From Micromonospora endophytica (GTDB lineage: Bacteria; Actinomycetota; Actinomycetes; Mycobacteriales; Micromonosporaceae), in the NCBI RefSeq assembly GCF_003236305.1, contig NZ_POTX01000021.1, positions 1 through 43,629 of the forward strand: a stretch of 43,629 bases of DNA, given 5' to 3'. The notes beneath the pieces were generated by a model that saw only the letters and a list, made by a program, of their open reading frames with translations, did no database searches and was not told the origin of the DNA. Numbering within the stretch: position 1 is the stretch's first letter; every line of letters starts with the position of its first letter. Of the stretch, positions 29,840 through 38,342 are shown piece after piece. Both the position numbers and the translations under genes were made by a program.

Positions 29840-30910
29840 ATGACCACAGCAATCGACCTCAGCCCGATCTCCGGCCCGTCCGCCTGGCGCGGTGACGAGC
29901 TGGTCAACTCCACCGAATGGATCTACCAGCTCAGCGACGCCGAGCGTACCGAGCTGGAGGAACTGGGCCGCCGGTTCGTCGCCGACGACCCCGACCTGCG
30001 TACCGTGACCGCCGCCGACTACCCGCTGTCGGCCTGTGTCGGGCTCAACGAGGAGTGCGCCCGGCAGATGGACAGCGGCCGGGGCTTCATTCTCGTCCGG
30101 GGCCTGCACACCGAGGAGTACGGCGACACCCTCGCCGCCGCCATCTTCTACGTGATGGGCCTGCACCTCGGCGTGCCGATGAAGCAGAACGAGATGGGCG
30201 ACGTGCTCGACCACGTCATCGCCACCTCCAACAAGACCCTTGACGACCCGTCGGCGCTGCCGTCGCGGGTACGCGACCGGCTGCCGTTCCACTCCGACAG
30301 CTCCGACGTGGTCGCGTTGATGTGCCTGCGCGCGGCCCGGGCCGGCGGGGCGAGCAGCCTGGTCAGCGGCACCACCATCTACAACGAGATCCTGCGCCGC
30401 CGGCCCGACCTCGCGCCGCTGCTGTTCGAGCCGTTCCACTGGGACTGGTACAAGCAGGACCACGACGCGCCGGCCAAGACCTACGAGTCGCCGATCTGCA
30501 GCTACGTCGACGGCATCTTCAGCACCTACGCCGGCACCTCGATGATCTTCTCGGCCCAGGACTACCCCGAGGTGCCCCGCCTCACCGAGGCACAGATCGA
30601 GCTGCTGCACCTCTACGACGAGGTGGCCCAGGCGCCCGGCCTGGCGCTGGACATGGACTTCCAGCCGGGCGACGTGCAGTGGTTGCTGAACTACGCCGCG
30701 CTGCACTCGCGTACCGGGTATGTCGACTTCCCCGAGCCGCAGCGGCGGCGGCACCTGCTGCGGTTGTGGCTCAAGCGGGATGTCGGCCGGCCGCTGGTCG
30801 AGGGCTTCGGCAAGAACGTGGTGACCGAACGCGGCACCGAGGCCGCGGTGGCCGGTGGCCGGTTCCGGATCGCCGAGGCCGCCGAGCCGAACTTCGAGTG
30901 GGGCAACTGA
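29840..30910 (+). CDS. TauD/TfdA-family Fe(II)/2-oxoglutarate dioxygenase
   Basis: A 356-residue non-heme iron oxygenase. The HxD iron motif is in RLPFHSDSSDVV. The distal His is in NYAALHSRTGYVD, and the 2-oxoglutarate-binding Arg is in RRHLLRLWLKR. It also has FILVRGLHTEEYGDTLAAAI typical of the family. Reaction class: hydroxylation or oxidative dealkylation coupled to 2-oxoglutarate decarboxylation. The substrate is unknown. It converges on the P450 fusion gene with a shared hairpin terminator, and a promoter and leader precede it. Its place in the catabolic cluster suggests an early oxidative step. Confidence 0.88.
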   Translation: MTTAIDLSPISGPSAWRGDELVNSTEWIYQLSDAERTELEELGRRFVADDPDLRTVTAADYPLSACVGLNEECARQMDSGRGFILVRGLHTEEYGDTLAAAIFYVMGLHLGVPMKQNEMGDVLDHVIATSNKTLDDPSALPSRVRDRLPFHSDSSDVVALMCLRAARAGGASSLVSGTTIYNEILRRRPDLAPLLFEPFHWDWYKQDHDAPAKTYESPICSYVDGIFSTYAGTSMIFSAQDYPEVPRLTEAQIELLHLYDEVAQAPGLALDMDFQPGDVQWLLNYAALHSRTGYVDFPEPQRRRHLLRLWLKRDVGRPLVEGFGKNVVTERGTEAAVAGGRFRIAEAAEPNFEWGN

Positions 30911-30925
30911 CCTCACGGTACTGCC

Positions 30926-30965
30926 GCGGCCCGCAGCGCCCCACCGACGTGGCGCTGCGGGCCGC
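30926..30965. terminator. bidirectional hairpin terminator
   Basis: GCGGCCCGCAGCGCC (30926-30940) pairs perfectly with GGCGCTGCGGGCCGC (30951-30965) across a 10-nt loop. It lies between the convergent TauD-like gene and the P450 fusion gene, 15 and 6 bp from their stops. Confidence 0.75.
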
Positions 30966-30971
30966 TCGCTG

Positions 30972-33191
30972 CTACAGGTCCAGGACCAGTCGGTCGGAGG
31001 TGCACCGGCCGACGCAGATCATCATGCTGCGTCCCGCCTGCCGTTCCTCCTCGGTGAGCAGCGAGTCGCGGTGTTCGGGCGTACCGGCCAGCACCCGGGT
31101 CTCGCAGGCCCCGCAGTAGCCCTTCTCGCAGTCGTAGGTCAGGCCCGGCACCGCCGCGCGCAGCACCTCGATCAGCCGCTTCTCCGGCGGGACGGACAGG
31201 GTCACCCCGGTCCGGGCCAGGTGCACCTCGAAGGCGGTGTTGGTCGCCGGATCGAAGGCGACCTCGAGGTCGTCACCGGCGGTGAACCGCTCCACGTGCA
31301 GCTGTCCCGCCCGGCCGGTCCGGTCGCAGGCCCGCTGCACCGCATCGATCATGGCGCCGGGGCCGCAGCAGTAGATTGCGGTGTCCGCGCCGGTGCCGCC
31401 GATCAGCCCGTCCAGGTCCGGCAGGCCGGCCTCGTCCTGGGGCAGCAGCGTGGCCCGGTCGCCGGCCACCGCCCGCAGCTCCTCGGCGAAGGCCATCGAG
31501 ACGGCGCTGCGCCCGCCGTACACCACCCGATACGGCAGTTGACGGCGGGCCGCCGCGCGGACCATCGCCAGGATCGGGGTGACGCCGATGCCGCCGGCGA
31601 GGAAAAGGTAGTCGGGGGCGTCGACGAGGGGGAAGTGGTTGCGCGGGCCGCGCACGGTGAGGGCGGCACCGGTGGCCGCCACCGCGTGCAGTTCGGCGGA
31701 ACCGCCGCGCCCGGCGGTCTCCCGCAGCACCCCGATGCGGTACCTGTCGGCCTGCTCGGGATCACCGCAGAGGGAATACTGCCGGACCCGTCCGGAGGGC
31801 AGCCGGACCTCCAGGTGCGCGCCGGGTGCCCAGGACGGCAGGGGATCCCCGGTCGCCGCGCGCAGGCGTACGTCGATGACGCCCTCGGCGGCGGCGGTGA
31901 CGGTCTCGACGACCAGATCCAGCTCGACGGCGCGGCCGAGCGCGGCGGTACGGGTGCCGGTGGCGCGCGGACCCGGGGTGAACACGGCCGGGATCGCGTC
32001 CCACCCGGTCTGGTTGCCGTGCGTCGGGTAACCGACCAGGCCCTCCTCGACGACCCGGTAGTCCGGCAGCCGGGTGAGGATCTGCGTGATCATCTCGCGG
32101 AACATCAGCCGGGCGAGGTGGGCCCCGGCGCAGCGGTGGCTGCCGATGCCGAAGCTGAGGTGCCGGGCGGCGTCCCGGTCGAGGTCGACCCGCTCGGGCT
32201 CGGCGAAGACCGCCGGGTCGTGGTTGGCCGCCACCCAGGGGATGAGCACCCGCTCTCCGGCGCTGACCGGGCAGCCGCCGACCTCGGTGTCGGTGCGGGC
32301 GGTACGGGCCATCGACTGGGACGGCGCGAAGACCCGGAGGAACTCCTCGGTGGCGTTGGTCAGCAGGTCGGGTGAGTCGATCAGGCGTTGCCGCTGCTCC
32401 GGGTGCCGGCTGAGGTGCACCAGGGTCGACCCGGTCAACGAGGTCGTGGTGTCCACGCCGCCAGCGATCAGCAGCCCGATCACCGAGACCAGCTCGTCGA
32501 CGGAGAACAGCTCGCCGTCCGGGCGGCGTTGCGCCGCCAGGTAGCTGACCGCGTCGGCGGCGGGTGCGGCGCGCCGCTCGGCGACCAGCTCACGGATCCG
32601 CTGGTCCAGGTAGGCCAGCCCTTCGGCCCCCCGCCGGGCCCGTTCGCTGCCGGGCAGCGCGGCGAAGATGTCGTGGATCGGCCCGGCCAGCCGGGCCCAG
32701 TCGGCCTCCGGAAAACCCAGCCAGTCGAGGGTCACCGCGGCCGGCAGTGGGTTGGTCAGGTCCCGGACGAAGTCGACAGAGCCGGCTTCGATGAAGGCGT
32801 CCACCACGCGGGTGGTGTGCCGGGCCACCATCGGGGCCAACTCGGCCACGGCGTCCTGGGTGAGCAGGGGGTTGATCAGGTCCCGGTAGCGGGTGGCCGC
32901 CGGCGGGTCCAGCTCGATCGGGTACTGCTCCAGGCCGGGCCCCCGGGGGATGACGATGGCGGTGCCCTCGCCGCCCGCGGTGGCGCGGGCGGAGGAGAAG
33001 GTGTCGTCGTCGCGGGCGACCCGGACCACGTCGGCGTACCGGGTGGTGTAGACGAATCCGCCGTGCGTGTCGGTCCGGCCCACCGGGCAGGTTTCCCGGT
33101 AGGCCCGGTAGTAGGCGGTCGGGGCGGCGTTGCACTCGGCCGAGTGGTGGTCGAAGGACGCGGTGGCGGTGCCGTGTTGTGCTGCGGTCAT
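30972..33191 (-). CDS. self-sufficient cytochrome P450 (CYP116B-like heme-FMN reductase-2Fe-2S fusion)
   Basis: A 739-residue three-domain monooxygenase. The P450 domain (about 1-400) has the I-helix LLIAGGVDTTTSL, an ExxR in ATEEFLRVF and heme-Cys motif FGIGSHRCAGAHLAR. The phthalate-dioxygenase-reductase-like domain (about 430-650) has an FMN motif (VRQYSLCGDP) and an NAD(P)H loop (LFLAGGIGVTPILAMV). The ferredoxin domain (about 655-739) has CEKGYCGACETRV and a final Cys in MMICVGRC. Order and length match class VII CYP116B enzymes, which need no separate redox partners. ATG 33191 with GGAG upstream is preferred. Substrates of the family include thiocarbamates, aromatic ethers and terpenes; the one used here is unknown. 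Confidence 0.92.
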   Translation of the reverse strand: MTAAQHGTATASFDHHSAECNAAPTAYYRAYRETCPVGRTDTHGGFVYTTRYADVVRVARDDDTFSSARATAGGEGTAIVIPRGPGLEQYPIELDPPAATRYRDLINPLLTQDAVAELAPMVARHTTRVVDAFIEAGSVDFVRDLTNPLPAAVTLDWLGFPEADWARLAGPIHDIFAALPGSERARRGAEGLAYLDQRIRELVAERRAAPAADAVSYLAAQRRPDGELFSVDELVSVIGLLIAGGVDTTTSLTGSTLVHLSRHPEQRQRLIDSPDLLTNATEEFLRVFAPSQSMARTARTDTEVGGCPVSAGERVLIPWVAANHDPAVFAEPERVDLDRDAARHLSFGIGSHRCAGAHLARLMFREMITQILTRLPDYRVVEEGLVGYPTHGNQTGWDAIPAVFTPGPRATGTRTAALGRAVELDLVVETVTAAAEGVIDVRLRAATGDPLPSWAPGAHLEVRLPSGRVRQYSLCGDPEQADRYRIGVLRETAGRGGSAELHAVAATGAALTVRGPRNHFPLVDAPDYLFLAGGIGVTPILAMVRAAARRQLPYRVVYGGRSAVSMAFAEELRAVAGDRATLLPQDEAGLPDLDGLIGGTGADTAIYCCGPGAMIDAVQRACDRTGRAGQLHVERFTAGDDLEVAFDPATNTAFEVHLARTGVTLSVPPEKRLIEVLRAAVPGLTYDCEKGYCGACETRVLAGTPEHRDSLLTEEERQAGRSMMICVGRCTSDRLVLDL

Positions 33192-33273
33192 CGGGGCGAG
33201 CTCCACAGGTGCGGGACGCTGCGCGGTGTTGCCCAGCCGCGCCACTGGGTGTCTGACGCCGAGCGTAATGCGC

Positions 33274-33304
33274 CTCACATTACGAGACAATGTTTCAGTG
33301 TGAG
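33274..33304. promoter_or_regulatory. regulatory inverted repeat upstream of the P450 gene
   Basis: CTCACA (33274-33279) and TGTGAG (33299-33304) flank a 19-bp centre. The left part CTCACAnnnCGAGAC is shared with 34426-34440 in the divergent dehydrogenase promoters. It lies 83 bp before the P450 start on the minus strand. A candidate operator of the local PucR-type regulator. Confidence 0.5.
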
Positions 33305-33327
33305 ATACGCACGTGTCGATCCGAAGA

Positions 33328-34410
33328 TCAGAAGGTGAGCACTGCCTTGCCGACCTCGCCCGCGCGTACCGCGGCCACCGCCTCGTTGATGCGGGCGAAC
33401 GGGAAGTAGGTGATCAGCCGGTCCACCGGGAAGTTCCCGGCGGCGTGCAGCTCCAGCAGCCTCGGCAGGAACGCCTGCGGCACACTGTTGCCGCCGATGA
33501 TGCCGGTCACGGTGCGGCCGTTGAGGATGCTGCGCCAGTCGAAGCTCATCCGCTCGCTCGGTCCCACGCCGACCACCCCGCACCGGCCCAGCGGCCCGAG
33601 TGACTCGACAGCGGTACGCAGCACGTCCTCCCGGCCGGTGGTGTCGATCGCGACGTCGAAGCCGTGTGGCGCGATGGCGGAGAGCAGTTCCCGAGGATCG
33701 CCGGCGGTGGAGTGCACGCCATGGGTCGCGCCGAGCAGCTTGGCGGTGTCCAGCTTGGCGGCGTTGACGTCGACGGCGGCCACCACGGCGCAGCCGGCGG
33801 CGCGCGCGGCCAGCACGGCGGCGACGCCCACCGCGCCGGCGCCGAAGACCACGAGCGACGAGCCGACCTCGGGGCGGAGCACGTTGAGCACCGCGCCGGC
33901 TCCGGTGCCGAAACCGCAGCCGAACGGGCCGACCACCCGCAGGTCGATCTCCTTGCCGATGGGCACCACCGCGCGGGCCGGGGCCACCACGTGCGTGGCG
34001 AACGACGACTGGCCGAGAAAGTGGCCGTTGACCGGCTGGCCCGAGCGGGACAACGCGGAGCTGCCGTCGGGTCGCCGGCCGGTGAAGTTGACCCCGTCGA
34101 AGTGGCGGCAGTAGGCGGGGCTGCCGCCCAGGCAGAGCGGGCAGGTGCCGCAGGAGGCGAAGCTCATCGCCACGTGGTCGCCGACCGCCACGCCGCTGAC
34201 GCGTGCCCCGACCTGCTCGACCACGCCGCTGCCCTCGTGGCCGAGCACCGCCGGGGTGGGGAAGAAGTTGGCGAACTCCAGGTCGGTGCCGCAGATGCCG
34301 ACGCTGTCCACCCGGACCAGCACCTCGTCCGGACCCGGTTCGCCCAGCTCGATCTCTTGGAGGGTGAACGGTGCTCCCGCGCGCTCCAACACCGCCGCAG
34401 TGATCCGCAT
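33328..34410 (-). CDS. zinc-dependent alcohol dehydrogenase (aryl-alcohol type)
   Basis: A 360-residue medium-chain alcohol dehydrogenase. The catalytic zinc ligands are Cys in DSVGICGTDLEFAN and His-Glu in VLGHEGSGVV. The structural zinc cluster is SCGTCPLCLGGSPAYC. The Rossmann motif is VVFGAGAVGVAAVLAA. The long lobe after the cluster (FDGVNFTGRRPDGSSALSRS) is characteristic of aryl/benzyl alcohol dehydrogenases. ATG 34410 follows GGGAGGG. It is divergent from the aldehyde dehydrogenase, with 72 bp between starts. It precedes the P450 gene on the same strand. Likely role: oxidise an alcohol released by P450 attack. Confidence 0.9.
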   Translation of the reverse strand: MRITAAVLERAGAPFTLQEIELGEPGPDEVLVRVDSVGICGTDLEFANFFPTPAVLGHEGSGVVEQVGARVSGVAVGDHVAMSFASCGTCPLCLGGSPAYCRHFDGVNFTGRRPDGSSALSRSGQPVNGHFLGQSSFATHVVAPARAVVPIGKEIDLRVVGPFGCGFGTGAGAVLNVLRPEVGSSLVVFGAGAVGVAAVLAARAAGCAVVAAVDVNAAKLDTAKLLGATHGVHSTAGDPRELLSAIAPHGFDVAIDTTGREDVLRTAVESLGPLGRCGVVGVGPSERMSFDWRSILNGRTVTGIIGGNSVPQAFLPRLLELHAAGNFPVDRLITYFPFARINEAVAAVRAGEVGKAVLTF

Positions 34411-34425
34411 CAGCCCTCCCGGTGA

Positions 34426-34449
34426 CTCACAAAGCGAGACTGCATATTG
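34426..34449. promoter_or_regulatory. shared regulatory motif between divergent dehydrogenase genes
   Basis: CTCACAAAGCGAGACTGCAT plus ATTG lies in the 72-bp gap between the alcohol and aldehyde dehydrogenase genes. It matches 37270-37292 (18 of 24 positions) and the left half of 33274-33304. The adjacent GCATATTGACATGC is also a short inverted repeat. Candidate PucR-type binding site. Confidence 0.5.
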
Positions 34450-34482
34450 ACATGCGAAACGTTGAGGGTCAAGGATCACCTC

Positions 34483-35952
34483 ATGGCTGACCTGGACATC
34501 CCGCCCGCCCGCCAGCTCATCGACGGTTCCTGGACCCCGGCTGCCGACGGCGGCGAGCTGCCGGTGCTCGACCCCGCCACCCGGGAGCCCATCCAGTCGG
34601 TGGCCCGGGGCCGCGCCACCGACGTGGACCTGGCCGTCGCCGCCGCCCGGCGGGCCTTTCCCGCCTGGGCCGCGACGTCGCCCAGCGAACGCGGGGCGAT
34701 CCTGCGCCGCTGGGCCGACCTGATCGCCGCCCAGGTCGACACCCTGGCCGACTACGAGGCCCGTGACGTGGGCAAACCCCGCTCCGGTGGTCGCCTCAAC
34801 ATGTACATCGCGCAGGGCATCATCGACTACTTCGCCGGTGCCGCCGACAAGCTCACCGGGGTCACCCTGCCCACCCGTACGCCTGACTTTCTCGGGTTCA
34901 CCCGGCCCGAGCCGTACGGGGTCTGCGCGGTGGTCATCCCGTGGAACGTGCCCGCCGTGCTCACCGCGGCCAACGTGGCCCCGGCGCTGGCCGCCGGCAA
35001 CACGGTCGTGCTGAAGCCCTCGGAGGTCGCGCCGCTCTCCCCGTTCGCCCTCGCCCAACTCGCCCACCAGGCCGGACTACCGCCGGGCGTGCTCAACGTG
35101 GTCACCGGCCTCGGGCCGGAGGCGGGGGAGGCCCTCACCGGGCACCCCGACATCGACCACATCAGCTTCGTGGGCTCGACCGGGACCGGGCGGGCCGTGA
35201 TGCGGGCCGCCGCGCAGCACCTGGTGCCGGTGAAACTGGAGCTGGGCGGCAAGTCGCCGAACGTGGTCTTCGCCGACGCCGACCTGGACGTGGCGATCCC
35301 GGCGATCATCGCCTCGATCACCGAGAACGCCGGGCAGAACTGCTACGCCGGATCCCGGCTGCTGGTGGAGGAGCCGATCCGGGCCGAGGTGGTCGAGCGG
35401 GTGGCCGCCGGCATGGCGGCGGTCCGGCTCGGCCCCTGGGACCAGGACCTCGACATGGGCCCGCTGGTCAGCCAGGCCCAGTACGACCGGGTACGCGGCT
35501 TCCTGGCCGAAGCGCCGGCCGCCGGGGCACGGCTGGTCACCGGTGGGGAAGCGGCGGCGGGACAGCACGGTGCCGGCTGGTACGTCACCCCTACCGTCTT
35601 CGACCAGGTGGACTCCGGCATGCGGCTGGCCCGCGAGGAGGTCTTCGGCCCGGTGCTGGCGGTGCAGGGGTTCCGTGGGCCGCAGGAGGCGGTGGCGCTG
35701 ATGAACGACACCGACTTCGGCCTGCTGGCCTGCGTGTGGACCAACGACGTGTCACGGGCGCTCCGGGTCGCCGGGCAGGCGCGCGTCGGGCAGGTGGCGG
35801 TCAACCAGTTCCACGACGTCGGGGTGATCGGCTTTCCGTTCAACATGCAGAAGGACAGCGGGTTCAGCCGGGGCGGCGGCTACGCGGCGCTGCGCGAGTA
35901 CACGCAGGAGAAGGCGGTCGCCGTACGGCTGCTCGACCGTCCGGCGGGATGA
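34483..35952 (+). CDS. aldehyde dehydrogenase
   Basis: A 489-residue NAD(P)-dependent aldehyde dehydrogenase. It has the N-terminal motif QLIDGSWTPAADGGELPVLD, FGFTRPEPYGVCAVVIPWN-type cofactor region (IPWNVPAVLTAANVAPALAA), GNTVVLKPSEVAPLSPFA, catalytic Glu in LELGGKSPN and catalytic Cys in AGQNCYAGSRL. Length and motif order are normal. ATG 34483 follows AAGGA. Its stop overlaps the PucR start (ATGA), so regulator and enzyme are co-transcribed. It probably oxidises the aldehyde made by the divergent alcohol dehydrogenase to an acid. Confidence 0.92.
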   Translation: MADLDIPPARQLIDGSWTPAADGGELPVLDPATREPIQSVARGRATDVDLAVAAARRAFPAWAATSPSERGAILRRWADLIAAQVDTLADYEARDVGKPRSGGRLNMYIAQGIIDYFAGAADKLTGVTLPTRTPDFLGFTRPEPYGVCAVVIPWNVPAVLTAANVAPALAAGNTVVLKPSEVAPLSPFALAQLAHQAGLPPGVLNVVTGLGPEAGEALTGHPDIDHISFVGSTGTGRAVMRAAAQHLVPVKLELGGKSPNVVFADADLDVAIPAIIASITENAGQNCYAGSRLLVEEPIRAEVVERVAAGMAAVRLGPWDQDLDMGPLVSQAQYDRVRGFLAEAPAAGARLVTGGEAAAGQHGAGWYVTPTVFDQVDSGMRLAREEVFGPVLAVQGFRGPQEAVALMNDTDFGLLACVWTNDVSRALRVAGQARVGQVAVNQFHDVGVIGFPFNMQKDSGFSRGGGYAALREYTQEKAVAVRLLDRPAG

Positions 35953-37145
35953 GCCGACCCGGCGGGCAGCAGGCGTCGCGGCCCCGGCTGGCGGTCGCCA
36001 CCGGTCCGGCGCCGGCCGCGTTCGCCCAGTGGCTCGCCGAACTCGCCTTCGGCGGCGCGGACTGGAGCGCGCTGCTGGTGGCGTTGGCCGACCAGACCGG
36101 GGCGGCCTGCCGGCTGGTCACCGAGGCCGGGACACTGCTCGCCGCCAGCGACGGGGTGCGCGGCTCGCGCGGCGGCGCGGATCCCGGTGACCTGCGCCGG
36201 GCGTTGGCCCCGGGGCGGGGCGGTGGCGCGGACCGGGTCCGCTGCGCCGACGGGTGGACCGGGGTCGCCGTGGCCGTCGGCGCGGGTCCGCGCCGCCTCG
36301 GCGCGTTGCTGGTGGCCGCACCGGTCAGCCCGGAACACCTCGACCTGGCGCGCGCGGCGGCCACCGCCCTGCTGATCGAGGCGGTACGCCGGGAGTCGTC
36401 ACCGCCGGACCTCGCCGAGGCCGCCACGGTGCTGCGGGCGTTGCGCCAGGGCGTCGGCGACCCGTCCACCGGCCGAGGCGCTGACGATCTGCTCCGGGCG
36501 GGCGCGGCGCACGGATGGCGACTGGACCAGCCGCACGCCGGGGTGGCGATCGGCTACACCGGCACCCAGCATCGACGCTGGGCGTCCGCGTTGAACTGGC
36601 TGGACCGGCCCGTCCTGGTGGAGGGGGCGGTGGCGTGGACGCTGCTGGCGGGGAACGTGGACCGCGAGGTGACGGTGCTGCGTACCCGGCTGGATCAGCT
36701 CGTCGGCGCGGGACTGACCCGGGTGGCCAGCGGTCCCGTGGTCAGTGGTGCGGCCCGGACGGTCTCCTCCTTCCGGGACGCCGACCGGTTGCTGCGGTTG
36801 CTGTTGCGCCAACCGGGGGAACGGCCGGAACTGCCGTTCAGCGCCGCCGGGCTGGGCCAACTGCTGCTCGCGGTGCCGGAGGAACGACTGCGCTGGTTCG
36901 TCGACCGGCACCTGGGGCCGATCACCCATCGCGAGGACCTGCTGAGCACCCTGGACTGCTGGCTGGCGACGGGGGGAAGCCGGCAGGCGGTCAGCGAGCG
37001 GCTGCATCTGCACCGCAACTCGGTGGGCTACCGGGTGGGTCTGATCAAGCGTCTGCTCGGGGTCGACCCGCTCGATCCGCGTACCGCCCCGGTGCTGCGT
37101 ACCGCGTTGGCCGCGCGCGAACTGCTTGCCGCTGACGCCGGTTGA
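35949..37145 (+). CDS. PucR family transcriptional regulator
   Basis: A 398-residue regulator. A GAF-like N-terminal half (SALLVALADQTGAACRLVTE, GVAVAVGAGPRRLGALLVAA) precedes a GGDEF-like centre. The PucR/CdaR C-terminal helix-turn-helix is unmistakable: LSTLDCWLATGGSRQAVSER, LHLHRNSVGYRVGLIKRLLG. The start overlaps the aldehyde dehydrogenase stop by 4 nt. Family knowledge: PucR-type proteins control purine and amino-acid or sugar-acid catabolism in response to a pathway metabolite. It is the only regulator in this cluster and the best candidate to bind the shared motifs at 33274, 34426 and 37270. Confidence 0.88.
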   Translation: MSRPGGQQASRPRLAVATGPAPAAFAQWLAELAFGGADWSALLVALADQTGAACRLVTEAGTLLAASDGVRGSRGGADPGDLRRALAPGRGGGADRVRCADGWTGVAVAVGAGPRRLGALLVAAPVSPEHLDLARAAATALLIEAVRRESSPPDLAEAATVLRALRQGVGDPSTGRGADDLLRAGAAHGWRLDQPHAGVAIGYTGTQHRRWASALNWLDRPVLVEGAVAWTLLAGNVDREVTVLRTRLDQLVGAGLTRVASGPVVSGAARTVSSFRDADRLLRLLLRQPGERPELPFSAAGLGQLLLAVPEERLRWFVDRHLGPITHREDLLSTLDCWLATGGSRQAVSERLHLHRNSVGYRVGLIKRLLGVDPLDPRTAPVLRTALAARELLAADAG

Positions 37146-37269
37146 CGCCCTGGTCGGCCGGGTTGTGGCGGGCACAAGGTCACAGTTGGTTCGCCGGTTC
37201 GGCTCTTTTGATACAGGCCGTTGACATGCCGCCTTACCGCAGGCAGAGTACGTCGCTAAGCAGCGCGAA

Positions 37270-37292
37270 TCACAATGCAAGATGGCATATCG
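37270..37292. promoter_or_regulatory. shared regulatory motif upstream of the dehydrogenase-amidohydrolase-transport operon
   Basis: TCACAATGCAAGATGGCATA plus TCG lies 25 bp before the GTG at 37317. It agrees with 34426-34449 at 18 of 24 positions. A TTGACA (37221-37226) lies further upstream. Candidate operator. Confidence 0.5.
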
Positions 37293-37316
37293 CTTGGTAG
37301 GTAGGGGAGGTGTGAC

Positions 37317-38342
37317 GTGCGGGCAATGGTGCAGACCGGTTTCGGTGGCGTCGACGTCGTACGCCTGAGTCAATTGCCCGACCCCGCGCCCGGCCCGGCC
37401 GAGGTCGTCATCCGGGTGCACAGCGCGGCACTGAACCAGCTCGACCTGCTCCAGCGGCGCGGCACCACCCGGCTCCCCGGCTTCCGGCTGCCCCACGTCG
37501 GGGGCATGGACGTCGCCGGTGAGGTCGCCGCCGTCGGTGTCGAGGTGACAACGGTACGCCCCGGCGACCGGGTGCTCGTCGACCCGACCATCGGCTGTCA
37601 CACCTGCCCCACCTGCGCAGACGGCGACCCGGGCAACTGCCCGGCGCTCGCGGTCGTCGGCGGCAACCGGCCCGGTGGCTTCGCCGAATACGTGAGCGTG
37701 CCCGCCACCGTGACGCACCGCCTGCCCGCACACGTCGACCTGGCCGAGGCCGCCGCGCTGCCGACGGCCTGGAGCCTCGCCTGGCACGCGGTGCAGCGGG
37801 TCGGTGCGGTGGCCGCCGGCGAGACGGTGCTGATCCACGGCGCCGCGAGCGCGGTCAGCGTGGCCGCCATCCAACTCGCCCGGCGGGCCGGCGCTCAGGT
37901 GATCGCGACGGGCCGCACCGAGGCCAAGCGCGCCCTCGCCGCCGAACTCGGCGCCGACGCGGTCCGCGGCGACGAGCAGACCGTCACCGAGGTCCGGGAA
38001 CGCACCGGCGGTCACGGCGTCGACGTGGTGATCGACCACGTCGGCAGCGCCACCTGGCCCACCTCGCTGGCCAGCCTCCGCCGCGGCGGGCGGCTCGTGC
38101 TGCTCGGCAACACCACAGGCGACCAGGTGAGTTTCTCCCTCGCCGACGTCTACCGGCGCGGGCTGCGGCTGCTCGGCGCGGGCGCGTACACCCCGGCTGA
38201 CTTCGCCGCGATGCTCGACGCGTACCTCGCCGGTGGGCTGCGGGTGGTGCGGGCCGCCGAGTACCCGCTGGCCGAGCTGCCCGCGGCCTACCGGCGCCAG
38301 GAGACCGGCGACGCCCTCGGCAAGATCCTCGTGCGGCCATGA
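37317..38342 (+). CDS. zinc-binding alcohol dehydrogenase family protein
   Basis: A 341-residue medium-chain dehydrogenase. The structural zinc cluster is CHTCPTCADGDPGNC. The cofactor loop is ETVLIHGAASAVSVAAIQLA and the active-site region is HVGGMDVAGEVAAVG, where the usual GHE is replaced, so catalytic zinc may be absent. VVIDHVGSATWPTSLASLRR and GGRLVLLGNTTG follow. GTG 37317 has GGGGAGG upstream. It opens the operon continuing to the amidohydrolase (ATGA overlap) and transport genes. It is a second reductase or dehydrogenase step of unknown substrate. Confidence 0.87.
   Translation: MRAMVQTGFGGVDVVRLSQLPDPAPGPAEVVIRVHSAALNQLDLLQRRGTTRLPGFRLPHVGGMDVAGEVAAVGVEVTTVRPGDRVLVDPTIGCHTCPTCADGDPGNCPALAVVGGNRPGGFAEYVSVPATVTHRLPAHVDLAEAAALPTAWSLAWHAVQRVGAVAAGETVLIHGAASAVSVAAIQLARRAGAQVIATGRTEAKRALAAELGADAVRGDEQTVTEVRERTGGHGVDVVIDHVGSATWPTSLASLRRGGRLVLLGNTTGDQVSFSLADVYRRGLRLLGAGAYTPADFAAMLDAYLAGGLRVVRAAEYPLAELPAAYRRQETGDALGKILVRP

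Noticed and set aside
30855..32375. A 506-codon plus-strand open frame opposite the P450
   Set aside because: Shadow of the P450 fusion gene, which shows all heme, FMN and 2Fe-2S motifs on the minus strand.
37221..37250. TTGACA as a full promoter for the operon at 37317
   Set aside because: The -35 hexamer is good, but no convincing -10 element follows at 16-18 bp.
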